DNA from: Micromonospora arida
GTDB lineage: Bacteria; Actinomycetota; Actinomycetes; Mycobacteriales; Micromonosporaceae
Reading direction: 5' to 3'
Length of the DNA stretch: 63,064 bases
Assembly (NCBI RefSeq): GCF_003857035.1
Contig: NZ_QGSY01000191.1
Location: 1-63,064 of the forward strand
The translations under genes and the position numbers were made by a program. Positions within the stretch are counted from its first letter, which is position 1, and the number at the start of each line of letters is the position of its first letter. The notes beneath the pieces are model-generated. The model ran no database searches. It was not told the DNA's origin and saw only the letters and a list, made by a program, of their open reading frames with translations. Below are positions 42,937 to 51,310 of this stretch, piece after piece.

Positions 42937-44196
42937 GTGACCAGCCTCGCCGTTCCGGAGCACCCCTGGCTGCTGCCCGGGGCGCTGGCCGGCGCGGTCA
43001 GCCCGGACGCGGCGACGCGGCGGCCGCGCCGCACCACCCGGGACTGGGCGGTCGACACCCTGGCCTTCCTGCTCTCCCTGTTCTGGGTGCTGTTCGTCAC
43101 CGCGGATGCCCTGTCGCCGGATCCGTCGTTGGCGGTCCCGCTGCCGCATGACTGGATGACCGGCGTGGACGCGCTGCTCGGTCTGGTCTGCTGCGGGCTG
43201 CTCTGGCTGCGTCGACGGTGGCCGCTCGGGGTGCTGGTGGCCACGACACCACTGTCGCTGTTCTCGATGGCCTCGGCCATCCCACTGTTGATCTTCTACT
43301 TCACCGTGGTGGTGCACCGACGGACGGCCATCGCGATTGCGGTCACCGGTGCCGGCCTTCTCACCAACCTCGTCTTCAGTTGGGTGCGTCCGGATCGGCA
43401 GATGTCGTACTGGGAGACCGCGTCCTGGGGTGTGGTGCTCAGCTTCGCCGTGCTGGCTTGGGGGATGTTCGTCCGGGCTCGGCGGCAGTTGATCGTGTCG
43501 TTGCGGGAACGGGCCGAGCGGGCCGAGGCGGAGCAACAACTGCGCGTCTCCCAGGCCCGCCACCTGGAGCGCACCCGGATCGCCCGGGAGATGCACGACG
43601 TGTTGGCCCACCGGATCTCGCTGCTCAGCCTGCACGCGGGTGCGCTGGAATTCCGCCCGGAGGCGCCGGCCGACGAGGTGGCCCGGGCCGCCGGGGTGAT
43701 CCGGGGCAGCGCGCACGCCGCCCTCCAGGACCTGCGGGAGGTGATCGGGGTGCTCCGCGCCGAGGGCGACGGAACAGGCGACGCCCCCGAGCCGCCGCAG
43801 CCCACCCTCGCCGACCTGCCGGCCCTGATTGCCGAGTCGCGCTCGGCCGGGGTGCGGGTGAATGTCAGCGACAGCGTCGCCAGCCCGGGGGAGGTGCCGG
43901 CGGCGCTGGGCCGGGCCGCGTACCGGATCGTGCAGGAAGGGCTGACCAACGCCCGCAAGCACGCTGCCGGCGCGGCCGTCACCGTGGACGTGGCCGGGGG
44001 GCCGGGCGCCGGGCTGACCGTGGCGATCGGCAACCGGTGGCCGGTCGGGGCGCCGGCCGGCGGCACACTGCCGGGTGCCGGCACCGGCCTGGTCGGCATC
44101 AGTGAACGGGTGACCCTGGCCGGCGGGCGACTCGCCTACGGTCGGGACGACAGCGGTGACTTCCGGCTGGCCGCCTGGCTGCCGTGGCCGGCGTGA
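42937..44196 (+). CDS. Sensor histidine kinase (HisKA_3 type)
   Basis: A 419-residue kinase: four to five N-terminal helices (about 38-180, WAVDTLAFLLSLFWVLFVTADA, LLGLVCCGLLWL, SAIPLLIFYFTVVV, WGVVLSFAVLAWGMFV), a coiled coil, then the phospho-acceptor box HLERTRIAREMHDVLAHRISLL (His about 224) and ATPase motifs YRIVQEGLTNARKHA and GTGLVGISERVTLAGG. It should phosphorylate the response regulator whose gene overlaps its stop by four bases (GTGA). The first 30 residues are proline- and alanine-rich and probably cytoplasmic. Confidence 0.9.
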   Translation: MTSLAVPEHPWLLPGALAGAVSPDAATRRPRRTTRDWAVDTLAFLLSLFWVLFVTADALSPDPSLAVPLPHDWMTGVDALLGLVCCGLLWLRRRWPLGVLVATTPLSLFSMASAIPLLIFYFTVVVHRRTAIAIAVTGAGLLTNLVFSWVRPDRQMSYWETASWGVVLSFAVLAWGMFVRARRQLIVSLRERAERAEAEQQLRVSQARHLERTRIAREMHDVLAHRISLLSLHAGALEFRPEAPADEVARAAGVIRGSAHAALQDLREVIGVLRAEGDGTGDAPEPPQPTLADLPALIAESRSAGVRVNVSDSVASPGEVPAALGRAAYRIVQEGLTNARKHAAGAAVTVDVAGGPGAGLTVAIGNRWPVGAPAGGTLPGAGTGLVGISERVTLAGGRLAYGRDDSGDFRLAAWLPWPA

Positions 44197-44924
44197 CCAG
44201 CCCTGCCGGCGCAGCCGGACCGCCGGACGCGAGCGGGCCGGCCGACGCGGCCGCGCCGCCGGTACGCGTGCTGATCGTGGACGACGACGCGTTGGTCCGG
44301 GCCGGGCTCTCGATGATCCTCGGCGGTCTGCCGGACCTGGCCGTGGTCGGCGAGGCGGCCGACGGTGGCGAGGTGCCGGCGGCCGTCGCCGCGTACGCCC
44401 CGGACGTGGTGCTGATGGACATCCGGATGCCCCGGGTCGACGGGCTGACCGCCACCGAGGCGCTGCGTGCCCAACCGCACCCGCCGGAGGTGCTGGTGCT
44501 GACCACCTTCGACGCCGACGAACAGGTGCTGCGGGCGCTCCGCGCCGGGGCGGCCGGTTTCCTGCTCAAGGACACCCCACCGGCGGAGATCGTGCGTGCC
44601 GTACGCCGGGTCGCGGCGGGCGAGGCGACGCTCTCGCCGACGGTGACCCGGACGTTGATCGCCCACGTGACCGCCGCCGCCCCCGGCCCGGTCGGCCCGG
44701 ACCCGCGCCGCGAACGGGCGCTGCGGCTGCTCACCGGGCTCAGCGAGCGGGAGCGGCAGGTGGCGGTCGCGCTGGGGCGGGGCCACACCAACGCGGAGAT
44801 CGCGGGGGAGCTGTTCATGAGCGTGGCGACGGTGAAGGCGTACGTCTCCCGGCTGCTGACCCGACTGGAGCTGAACAACCGGGTCCAGGTGGCGCTGCTC
44901 GTGCACGACGCCGGCCTCGTCTGA
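44193..44924 (+). CDS. NarL/LuxR-family response regulator
   Basis: A 243-residue regulator. After a 24-residue Ala/Pro-rich lead, the receiver domain has VLIVDDDALVRAGL, the phosphorylation site VVLMDIRMPRVDG (Asp about 76) and FLLKDTPP; the C-terminus is a LuxR HTH (LSERERQVAVALGRGHTNAEIAGELFMSVATVKAYVSRLL). GTG 44193 overlaps the kinase stop; GTG 44184 is the alternative. With the kinase and the divergent ABC genes it forms a module mirroring that at 33552-38710. Confidence 0.92.
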   Translation: MTSPAGAAGPPDASGPADAAAPPVRVLIVDDDALVRAGLSMILGGLPDLAVVGEAADGGEVPAAVAAYAPDVVLMDIRMPRVDGLTATEALRAQPHPPEVLVLTTFDADEQVLRALRAGAAGFLLKDTPPAEIVRAVRRVAAGEATLSPTVTRTLIAHVTAAAPGPVGPDPRRERALRLLTGLSERERQVAVALGRGHTNAEIAGELFMSVATVKAYVSRLLTRLELNNRVQVALLVHDAGLV

Positions 44925-45005
44925 CCGGCAACTTCGGGCACACCAATCCGGATGAGGTTACACTCATCTTTGGTTGTTCCATCATTGGTAGTGTCAGGAG
45001 TGATC

Positions 45006-46433
45006 GTGGACGGCTTTGTCGGACGGGACCGTGAACTCCACCTCCTGGGCGGCATGCTCGCTCGGGTGCAACGGGGTGGTCGCGCTGGTCGACCAGGGCG
45101 GGCCCTCCTCATGCGCGGTCGTCGGCGGGTAGGCAAGTCCCGGCTGGTCGAGGAATTCGTCGATCGGGCCGAGGTGCCGTACCTCTTCTTCACCGCCTCC
45201 GCGCAGCCGACCGTCGCAGCCGATCTCGCCCTCTTCGTGGAGGAGGCGGCCGCCTCGACGCTGCCGGGTGCGCACATCCTTCGGGGGCAGCAACCACAGA
45301 CGTGGGATGCCGCGTTGACCCTGCTCGCCGCCGCGCTGCCCTCCGACCGGCCGAGCGTCGTCGTCCTGGACGAGATGCCGTACCTCATCGCGAGCGACCC
45401 GGGCTTCGAGGGAACGCTGCAGAAGATCTTCGATCGCGAGTTGTCCCGGCGACCGGTCCTGCTGATCTGTGTCGGATCGGACCTGGCCATGATGGAAGCC
45501 CTCAACGATTACGGCCGGCCGTTCCATCAGCGAGCCACGGAGATGGTCATTCCGCCGCTGAGCCCGGCCGACGTCAGCGACATGCTCGGCCTGTCCGCCG
45601 CAGACGCGTTCGACGCCTACCTGGTGTCCGGTGGTTTGCCGCTGATCCTCGACGAGTGGCCGACCGGCGCATCCGTCCACGAGTATCTGACCGACGCGGT
45701 ACGGGATCCGACCTCTGCCCTGCTGGTCAGCGGTGAGCGGGCACTGGCGGCGGAGTTTCCGCCCCAGTCCCAGGCGGGTCTGGTGCTGCGGGCCATCGGC
45801 TCCGGTGAGCGGACGTTCTCGCTGATCTCCCGCGCGGCAGGGGATCTGCCGCAGGCGTCCCTGAACCGCGCCCTGCGCATGCTGACTCAGAAGCGGGCCG
45901 TGGAGGTCACCGTTCCGCTGTCGACCAAGCCGTCGCGGGAAACCCGATACGCGGTGGCTGATCCGTACCTGCGCTTCTGGCTGTCGTTCCTGGGGCCGCA
46001 CCTCTCCGAGATCGAACGAGGGCGGGGCGACCTGACCCTGGACCGGATCGACCGGTCGTGGACGTCCTGGCGGGGGCGGGCCATCGAACCTGTCGTCCGG
46101 GAGGCGCTGCGCCGGCTGCCCAGTGACCATCTGCCGGCGGAGGCGGCGACAATCGGCGGCTACTGGACCCGGACCAACGACCCGGAGATCGACATCGTCG
46201 GCGCCGACCGTGGGCCCGTCGCTCAGAGCATCAGCTTCGTCGGATCGGTCAAGTGGCAGGAGAACCGACCCTTTGACGCGCATGACCTGGGCCGGCTGCT
46301 CCTGCACCGGTCTCGGCTCCCCGGCGCCGACGAATCGGTGCCGGTCGTTGCCGTCTCGCGCAGCGGCGGCACTGCCGTCGACGGCATCCGCGTCTTGTCG
46401 GCGGAGGATCTGCTTACCGCGTACCGGAATTGA
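45006..46433 (+). CDS. AAA ATPase with DUF234 nuclease-like domain
   Basis: A 475-residue protein of the archaeal-type ATPase family. FVGRDRELHLLGGML opens the ATPase; RGRRRVGKSRLVEEF (about 37-51) is the Walker A and VVVLDEMPYLI (about 118-128) the Walker B. A winged-helix part (about 240-320: GSGERTFSLISRAAGDLPQASLNRALRMLTQKRAV) precedes DUF234, with SWRGRAIEPVVREAL, NDPEIDIVGAD and SFVGSVKWQE, in which E-x-D...V-K resembles a PD-(D/E)xK nuclease centre. Role unknown; the family has been linked to mobile DNA and stress. GTG 45006 is preferred because AGGAG lies five bases upstream. Confidence 0.8.
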   Translation: MDGFVGRDRELHLLGGMLARVQRGGRAGRPGRALLMRGRRRVGKSRLVEEFVDRAEVPYLFFTASAQPTVAADLALFVEEAAASTLPGAHILRGQQPQTWDAALTLLAAALPSDRPSVVVLDEMPYLIASDPGFEGTLQKIFDRELSRRPVLLICVGSDLAMMEALNDYGRPFHQRATEMVIPPLSPADVSDMLGLSAADAFDAYLVSGGLPLILDEWPTGASVHEYLTDAVRDPTSALLVSGERALAAEFPPQSQAGLVLRAIGSGERTFSLISRAAGDLPQASLNRALRMLTQKRAVEVTVPLSTKPSRETRYAVADPYLRFWLSFLGPHLSEIERGRGDLTLDRIDRSWTSWRGRAIEPVVREALRRLPSDHLPAEAATIGGYWTRTNDPEIDIVGADRGPVAQSISFVGSVKWQENRPFDAHDLGRLLLHRSRLPGADESVPVVAVSRSGGTAVDGIRVLSAEDLLTAYRN

Positions 46434-46521
46434 ACTTTCGTCCAGTGTCCGCCGTACCCATGGCCGAGGATGTCGGTGCGGTAGGTCCGCCGCACCGCTG
46501 CCGAACTGCGGGAGGCCTGCC

Positions 46522-46932
46522 GTGCGAGTTGGTGAGCAGTCGACGGATCCCATCGATCAGGTACTGGGTGAGGTGCCAATGCCGGCACCACTGACCCCGG
46601 AGGATGTCCGGCTCGCGGTCCGGGCGGTGGTCGTGCACACCGCCGAGGAGTGGCCCACCGGGCCGCTGTGCCGCAACGACGGCGCCTCCTACCCGTGCCG
46701 GCTGCACCGCTGGGGGCGTCGGGTGTTGGAGACACACGGGCTCAACGAGCGCCAGATCGAGGCATTGATCCGGCATGGCAATCCGTTCGTGCACGTGCCG
46801 TTCCCGTTCACGGCGACCGGGCCGTCGCGGCAACAGGCCGCGCGGGTCGTCCCCCAGGGGGTACGACCCACCGCTGCTGGCCGGCCGGTGACTCCCCCCG
46901 TCACCGCGCCGCGCTGGCCCCGGGCGAGCTGA
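46522..46932 (+). CDS. Small protein of a CRND/PCRLHRWG family (paralogue 1)
   Basis: I know no named family for this 136-residue soluble protein, but it is clearly related to the one at 53151. Shared features are an acidic lead (DQVLGEVPMPAPLTPEDV), AVRAVVVHTAEEWPTGPLCRND, then YPCRLHRWGRRVLETHGL and a final helix IEALIRHGNPF. Two cysteines (in LCRND and PCRL) and a histidine in LHRWG could bind a metal or form a redox centre. The C-terminal 40 residues are Pro/Arg-rich and absent from the paralogue. GGGAGG lies six bases before GTG 46522. It stands alone after the DUF234 ATPase gene. Confidence 0.75.
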   Translation: MRVGEQSTDPIDQVLGEVPMPAPLTPEDVRLAVRAVVVHTAEEWPTGPLCRNDGASYPCRLHRWGRRVLETHGLNERQIEALIRHGNPFVHVPFPFTATGPSRQQAARVVPQGVRPTAAGRPVTPPVTAPRWPRAS

Positions 46933-46969
46933 GCGCGCTACCCCTCCGCCCATCCGACCCGGGGCGACA

Positions 46970-47018
46970 CGACGTCGGCCCGGCGCGAAGATTCCCCCTC
47001 CGCGTCGGGCCGACGTCG
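46970..47018. terminator. Hairpin between convergent genes
   Basis: A perfect 13-bp stem (46970-46982 with 47006-47018) with a 23-base loop between paralogue 1 and the M15 peptidase gene. Confidence 0.55.
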
Positions 47019-47034
47019 CTCTGAGCGGGTGGGC

Positions 47035-47814
47035 TCAGTTGCCGACCCCGCAGTCCGGGGCGGACCAGCTCGTCGTGTTCGAGCTGTCGTCCCTGTTGTT
47101 CTCCCGACGCGAGTCGACGTGCACGTGGTCGTCGTGGTCGGGGTAGCCCGGCCCGTAGATCCCACTGAAGCCGTTGTTACGGGCGCCGCGGGCGACCTGG
47201 CACAGCGAGGACGTCCGTGAGGTCACGTCGGCAGCGTTGCCGTACAGGTGTTGGCTGTCGGACGCGCCGCCGACCTGGTTGTTGCAGGCGCGACTGCGGA
47301 ACCCACTCGACACGTAGAGCGGCTTGTCACCGAGGCCCTTGCGCAGCGCCTCCAGCTTCCACATGGTGCGCAACGCGTTCTGCTTGGTCTGGTTCGCCGA
47401 CAACGGGCCGCCGCTCCACCCGCTCCCGCCGCAACCGTTGTCCAGTTCGCCGTAGCTGAAGTGTGCGGGCGTGCAGTCGTTGTCCTGGAGTTGGTACAGC
47501 TTGGCGAAGGTCTGTGGGCCGGCGATGCCGTCGGCGCGCAGCCCGTACGCCTGCTGGAACCGCTTGACCGCGGCTGCGGTCTTCGGCCCGTAGCGGCCGT
47601 CGTTCTCCACGATGTCCCGGTAGCCGGCCCACCCGGCGACCCGAATCTGCAACTGGCGGACGTCGTCGCCGGAGCGCCCCTGGGTCAGGGTGCGGTTCCA
47701 GGTGTAACAGCCGTCCGCGTACGCCGCCGGTGCGGCGATCACCGTGGCGATTGCGGCCCCGGGCAGTGCCAGGGCGAATGCGACGGCGACCCGCTTCAAG
47801 GTGTTTACGCGCAC
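47035..47814 (-). CDS. Secreted peptidoglycan-binding M15-type D-Ala-D-Ala carboxypeptidase
   Basis: A 259-residue exported protein: signal peptide (LKRVAVAFALALPGAAIATVI, cleavage near AYA, about 34), a PG-binding-1 domain (about 45-105: GRSGDDVRQLQIRVAGWAGY, then DGRYGPKTAAAVKRFQQAYGL) and an M15 domain with SSGFRSRACNNQVGGA, SQHLYGNAADV (first His and Asp zinc ligands) and DHVHVD (second His). Relatives such as the Streptomyces albus G enzyme cleave peptidoglycan peptide stems. GTG 47814 follows GGAGG at six bases. The protein acts outside the membrane in cell-wall trimming. Confidence 0.88.
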   Translation of the reverse strand: MRVNTLKRVAVAFALALPGAAIATVIAAPAAYADGCYTWNRTLTQGRSGDDVRQLQIRVAGWAGYRDIVENDGRYGPKTAAAVKRFQQAYGLRADGIAGPQTFAKLYQLQDNDCTPAHFSYGELDNGCGGSGWSGGPLSANQTKQNALRTMWKLEALRKGLGDKPLYVSSGFRSRACNNQVGGASDSQHLYGNAADVTSRTSSLCQVARGARNNGFSGIYGPGYPDHDDHVHVDSRRENNRDDSSNTTSWSAPDCGVGN

Positions 47815-48119
47815 AGAAGTCCTCCCGATAGGAGAGCGAATGGGGTGGCTCCAGGACATCGACCGAGAAGTCCCGTGATTTCCACCCTCGCACTGATCAG
47901 TGCGGTTGGAGGCGGTTAACGAGAATCGTGCTCACAATCCGCTGTGCCTGGGTATTGGCTGGGAATTCGGCTGATTTGCGAAACAGCCATTCCCGGCCGA
48001 TCACCCCTCCTGCGGTCAAGGGCACCGAACGTCGCAATCTGTCACACGGAGGGTGATGTTCCCGGGGCGGTGGCGGCCGGTAACGTCAGCTCCGGGGCGG
48101 CGGACTGGCGGAGGTGCGC
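47815..48119. other. 305-base gap between divergent genes
   Basis: Control region for the M15 peptidase (minus) and the caspase-like gene (plus). It holds the palindrome at 47889-47904. I looked for the conserved core of a ydaO-type cyclic-di-AMP riboswitch, common before such wall hydrolases, and did not find it. Confidence 0.5.
47889..47904. promoter_or_regulatory. 16-bp perfect palindrome upstream of the M15 peptidase gene
   Basis: cgcactgatcagtgcg is self-complementary and lies about 75 bases before the GTG at 47814, suitable for a dimeric regulator. It could equally be a short RNA hairpin in the leader. Confidence 0.4.
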
Positions 48120-48758
48120 GTGGCACGCGGTGGCGTCTTCTGTGTCGAGGGTCAGTGGCACCGTGACCTCAACGAGCGGGGCTCGGTGCTGCCCACGCTG
48201 GAGCTGCTGGAGCGGCTGGGCAAGATCCGCTTCATCCACAAGGACGCGGCCACCCGCGACGAGTTGTTCTACTTCCTGGACCGTTGGCTGCTCAAGCAGT
48301 ACGCCGACCACCGGGTCGGCTTCTTCGCCATGCACGGTGAGCCGAGCCGGCTCTGCCTCACCGACTGGCAGTCGGTGGAGTTGAACGAGGTGGCCGAGTT
48401 GATGGCCGGCCGCGCGGAGGGGCGGCGACTCTACTTCGGCAGCTGCTCGGTGCTGCGCGCCTCGGACGCGGTGCTCCGCGAGTTCCTGGAGGTCACCGGA
48501 GCCGCTCTGATCTGCGGTTTCACCCGGGAAGTCGACTGGGTCGAATCGGCGGCCTTCGAAACCGTGCTCCTCGACGTGCTCGCCAACGGCCAGCGACACA
48601 ATGCGGCCGAGCTGCGGATGGGCTCCGCCCACTGGGCGCCGCTCGCGTCGTACCTCGGATTTCGGGTGATCTACGCCAACGGTCGGGCCTGGCGTCCGTC
48701 CGGCCGTCCCCGGGTGCCCACCCAGGCGGTGCACCGCGCCGCAGCCCCACCCCGCTGA
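48120..48758 (+). CDS. Caspase-like (CHAT/C14-type fold) protein, uncharacterised
   Basis: A 212-residue soluble protein (possibly the family labelled DUF6642; I am not certain). Its pattern recalls a caspase-like core: strand VGFFAMHGE with H72-G73, a second strand LCLTDWQ, a helix VAELMAG, then strand RLYFGSCSV with C109, and GAALICGFTREVDWVESAAFETVLLDVL. His-Gly followed about 37 residues later by a hydrophobic strand ending in a cysteine matches the catalytic dyad layout of caspase/CHAT peptidases. If active it would be a small cysteine peptidase. GTG 48120 has GGAGG five bases upstream; GTG 48114 overlaps that site. Confidence 0.6.
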   Translation: MARGGVFCVEGQWHRDLNERGSVLPTLELLERLGKIRFIHKDAATRDELFYFLDRWLLKQYADHRVGFFAMHGEPSRLCLTDWQSVELNEVAELMAGRAEGRRLYFGSCSVLRASDAVLREFLEVTGAALICGFTREVDWVESAAFETVLLDVLANGQRHNAAELRMGSAHWAPLASYLGFRVIYANGRAWRPSGRPRVPTQAVHRAAAPPR

Positions 48759-48799
48759 CCCGCCGCCGCCGCTGGGCCCGCACCTGGTAGGAACGGGGA

Positions 48800-49264
48800 A
48801 TGGCACCCAGCATCGCAAGGAACACCCGGGTCGACCGGGACGGCCTGCTCGACTTCCTCCGGCCGCGACACCGCGTCGTGCTGATGACCACCCGGGCTGA
48901 CGGGCGACCGCAGTCCTCCCCGGTCTCCGCCGGGGTCGACGGGCAGGGGCGGCTGGTCGTCTCCACCTACCCCGAGCGGGCCAAGGTGAGCAACCTCCGC
49001 CGCGACCCCCGGGTCTCGGCCTGCGTGCTCAGCGACGACTGGAACGGCCCCTGGGTGCAGATCGACGGCACCGCCGAGGTGCTCGACCTGCCAGACGCGC
49101 TGGAGCCGCTGGTCGAATACTTCCGCAGCATCTCCGGTGAGCACCCGGACTGGGACGACTACCGGGCGGCGATGGTGCGTCAGGGTAAGTCGCTGATCCG
49201 GGTCACCATCGACGCCTGGGGTCCGATCGCCACCGGTGGCTTCCCGGCCCGCCTCGCCGACTGA
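48800..49264 (+). CDS. PPOX-class (F420- or FMN-dependent) oxidoreductase
   Basis: A 154-residue split-barrel flavin/F420 enzyme: FLRPRHRVVLMTTRADGRPQSSPVSAGVDG, then VVSTYPERAKVSNLRRDPRVSACVL, which binds the cofactor phosphate, and WVQIDGTAEVLDL. Actinobacterial members with this pattern (TIGR03618-like) commonly use coenzyme F420 to reduce quinones, furanones or biliverdin. The start ATG has GGGGA close by and a TAGGAA six bases before. It lies 41 bases after the caspase-like gene on the same strand. Confidence 0.85.
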   Translation: MAPSIARNTRVDRDGLLDFLRPRHRVVLMTTRADGRPQSSPVSAGVDGQGRLVVSTYPERAKVSNLRRDPRVSACVLSDDWNGPWVQIDGTAEVLDLPDALEPLVEYFRSISGEHPDWDDYRAAMVRQGKSLIRVTIDAWGPIATGGFPARLAD

Positions 49265-49287
49265 CCGCGGCTGGCCCCGCACCCGGG

Positions 49288-49929
49288 TCAGTACGCGGCG
49301 GTGAAGCGGGCGTTCGGGTGTCGCGGCTGCTCGATCTCGTCGACGATCGCCACCGCCAGGTCCTCATAGGTGAGCACCGAGCGGCCCTGAGCATCGGTGA
49401 CCGGCTGGTCGGTGCCGGTGCGGTAGTGCCCGGTGCGAGCGCCGGGGTGGAATTCCAGCGGGGGTGGCGAGACATACGTCCAGCTCACCCCGTCGGCCGC
49501 GGTGCGGTAGTAGTCCAGCGCGTCCGCCTGGCCCAGCGCCGATTCCCGGTACTCCACCGGGAAGTCCGGCTCGTCGAGAATGCGGGTGCCGCCCGGGGTG
49601 AGCAGGGTGGACCCGCCGCCCAGGTGGATGATCCGCGGTGCGGCCGGCATTCCGCGCAGCGTGGTCACCAGGTTCTCCGCCGCGTTCCGCCACAGCTCGC
49701 GCTCGCCGCCACCGATTGCCACTACCACCGCGTCGGCGTCCGGCGCCAGCTCCCGGACACTCCGCTCGCTGGTCGCGTCGCCGGTGACCGTCCGCACCCC
49801 CGACGGCCAGTACGAGGTGGCCTCCGGGCGGCGGACGGCGGCGATCACCCGGTGCCCCCGGTCGACCGCCTCGGCAACGACCCGCGAACCGGCGGTGCCG
49901 CCCGCGCCAAACACGACGATGGTGCTCAC
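49288..49929 (-). CDS. NAD(P)H-binding protein (SDR5/NmrA-like)
   Basis: A 213-residue Rossmann protein: IVVFGAGGTAGSRVVAEAVDRGHRVIAAVRRPE binds NAD(P), ADAVVVAIGGGE is the second nucleotide strand, and YYRTAADGVSWTYVSPPPLEFHPG is the conserved closing part of atypical SDRs of the YwnB/BVR-B type. The catalytic YxxxK is not evident, so it may act as redox sensor or flavin reductase. It begins with GTG 49929, which has TAGCCT six bases upstream and no ribosome site. Confidence 0.85.
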   Translation of the reverse strand: MSTIVVFGAGGTAGSRVVAEAVDRGHRVIAAVRRPEATSYWPSGVRTVTGDATSERSVRELAPDADAVVVAIGGGERELWRNAAENLVTTLRGMPAAPRIIHLGGGSTLLTPGGTRILDEPDFPVEYRESALGQADALDYYRTAADGVSWTYVSPPPLEFHPGARTGHYRTGTDQPVTDAQGRSVLTYEDLAVAIVDEIEQPRHPNARFTAAY

Positions 49930-49935
49930 CAGCTC

Positions 49936-49941
49936 AGGCTA
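49936..49941 (-). promoter_or_regulatory. -10 element TAGCCT, probable leaderless start
   Basis: Minus-strand TAGCCT ends six bases before GTG 49929 of the NAD(P)H-binding protein gene. Confidence 0.5.
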
Positions 49942-49981
49942 GGGACTGGGCCAGCTCCCGGTTGGTGGAACGACGATCCCG

Positions 49982-51214
49982 TCAGTCGATCAGGGCGGCG
50001 TAGACGAGCTGGCGCAGCTGGGAGCGGAGCGGGTAGGTGCTCGACGGCATGAGCTGTGTGAACAGCAGCGCGGTGATCTCCTCGGCCGGGTCGACCCAGA
50101 ACGCGGTGCTGGCCACCCCGCCCCAGTAGTACTCGCCGACGCTGCTGGGCACCCGGCTGGGGATCGGGTCGTCGACCACCGCGAAGCCGAGGCCGAAGCC
50201 GATCCCGTCCAGGGTGGTCTCGGCGAAGCCGCCGGTGGACAGGGTGCCCAGGTCCTGCCCGCCGGGCAGGTGGTTGCGGGTCATGAACCGCACCGTGCGC
50301 GGCCCGAGTAGTCGGACGCCGTCCAACTCGCCGCCGCGCAGCAGCAACTGCGTGAATCGGTGGTAGTCGGCGGCGCTGGAGATCAGGCCGCCACCGCCGG
50401 AGAGCAGCGCCGGCTTGCTGAACGCGAGCGACCCCAGGCTGTCGTAGCGGACGGCCCGGCCGCTGCGCGGTTCCGGCACGTAGAGCGCGGCCAGCCGGTC
50501 GGCCTCGTCGCCCTCGGCCCACCAGCGGGTGTCGGTCATGCCCAGTGGGCCGAAGATCCGGTCGGCGAAGAACGCGTCGAGGCTCTGCCCGGAGATCACC
50601 TCGACGAGTCGGCCGAGCACGTCGGTGGCGACGGAGTAGCCCCACGCCGAGCCGGGCTGAAACAGCAGCGGCAGCTCGCCGAAGGCCGCGCAGGCGCCGG
50701 CCAGGTCGACGTCCGCCGGCGGGTACAGGTCGTAGCCGGCGGCCCGGTAGAGCCCGTCGACCACCGAGGTCTGCATGAAGCCGTACGTCAGGCCGGCCGT
50801 GTGGGTGAGCAGGTGCCAGACCCGGATCGGCTCGACCGCCGGCACGGTGTACGGCTTGAGCGCCGACCCCTTGGAGTAGACCCGCAGGTCGGCGAACTCG
50901 GGCAGCCATCGGCTGATCTCGTCGGTCAGCTCGAACCGGCCCTCCTCCCACAGCATCATCGCCGCGACCGAGGTGACCGGCTTTGTCATCGAGTAGATCC
51001 GCCACAGGGTGTCGGCCTCGACCGGTGCGCCCGACTCCCGGTCGCGCAGCCCGTACGTCGAGGAGTGCGCCACCTCGCCGCGACGGGTGACCACCACCTG
51101 CCAGCCGGCCAGCCGGCCGTCGTCGACGTACCGGCCGAAGTGCTCGTCGATCCGCGCCAGCCGCGCCCTGTCGAAACCGATCTGATCCGGGTCCTTGCTC
51201 CGAGCCACACTCAC
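49982..51214 (-). CDS. Serine hydrolase of the class C beta-lactamase/esterase family
   Basis: A 410-residue protein without signal peptide: IYSMTKPVTSVAAMMLWEEG carries the S-M-T-K active site (about 75-78), LLTHTAGLTYGF the conserved substrate loop, and WGYSVATDVLGRLVEVISG the Y-x-x motif acting as general base. The final FYWGG-like GEYYWGGVASTAFWVDP is where class C enzymes carry H/KTG. This is the EstB/family VIII esterase layout, so ester hydrolysis in the cytoplasm is more likely than antibiotic resistance. GTG 51214 has TACGTT seven bases upstream; GTG 51208 is also possible. Confidence 0.88.
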   Translation of the reverse strand: MSVARSKDPDQIGFDRARLARIDEHFGRYVDDGRLAGWQVVVTRRGEVAHSSTYGLRDRESGAPVEADTLWRIYSMTKPVTSVAAMMLWEEGRFELTDEISRWLPEFADLRVYSKGSALKPYTVPAVEPIRVWHLLTHTAGLTYGFMQTSVVDGLYRAAGYDLYPPADVDLAGACAAFGELPLLFQPGSAWGYSVATDVLGRLVEVISGQSLDAFFADRIFGPLGMTDTRWWAEGDEADRLAALYVPEPRSGRAVRYDSLGSLAFSKPALLSGGGGLISSAADYHRFTQLLLRGGELDGVRLLGPRTVRFMTRNHLPGGQDLGTLSTGGFAETTLDGIGFGLGFAVVDDPIPSRVPSSVGEYYWGGVASTAFWVDPAEEITALLFTQLMPSSTYPLRSQLRQLVYAALID

Positions 51215-51221
51215 GCCGCCG

Positions 51222-51227
51222 AACGTA
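51222..51227 (-). promoter_or_regulatory. -10 element TACGTT, probable leaderless start
   Basis: Minus-strand TACGTT ends seven bases before GTG 51214 of the class C hydrolase gene. Confidence 0.45.
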
Positions 51228-51298
51228 CTCGCCGGTACACCGACACCGGAAGGGGGCAGGCACCGGCCCGCCGGCCGTCGACTGTCGGCGGCGCCCAC

Positions 51299-51304
51299 TA
51301 ACCT
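51299..51304 (+). promoter_or_regulatory. -10 element TAACCT, probable leaderless start
   Basis: TAACCT ends six bases before ATG 51311. It lies back to back with the minus-strand element at 51222, so the 96-base gap carries two divergent promoters. Confidence 0.45.
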
Positions 51305-51310
51305 GGCCGG

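Noticed and set aside
42804..43962. Minus-strand frame running through the second histidine kinase
   Set aside because: It is the antisense shadow of a clearly coding plus-strand gene and has no recognisable motif.
47815..48119. ydaO-type cyclic-di-AMP riboswitch before the M15 peptidase
   Set aside because: Such switches often precede wall hydrolases, but the conserved core segments are not found in this gap.
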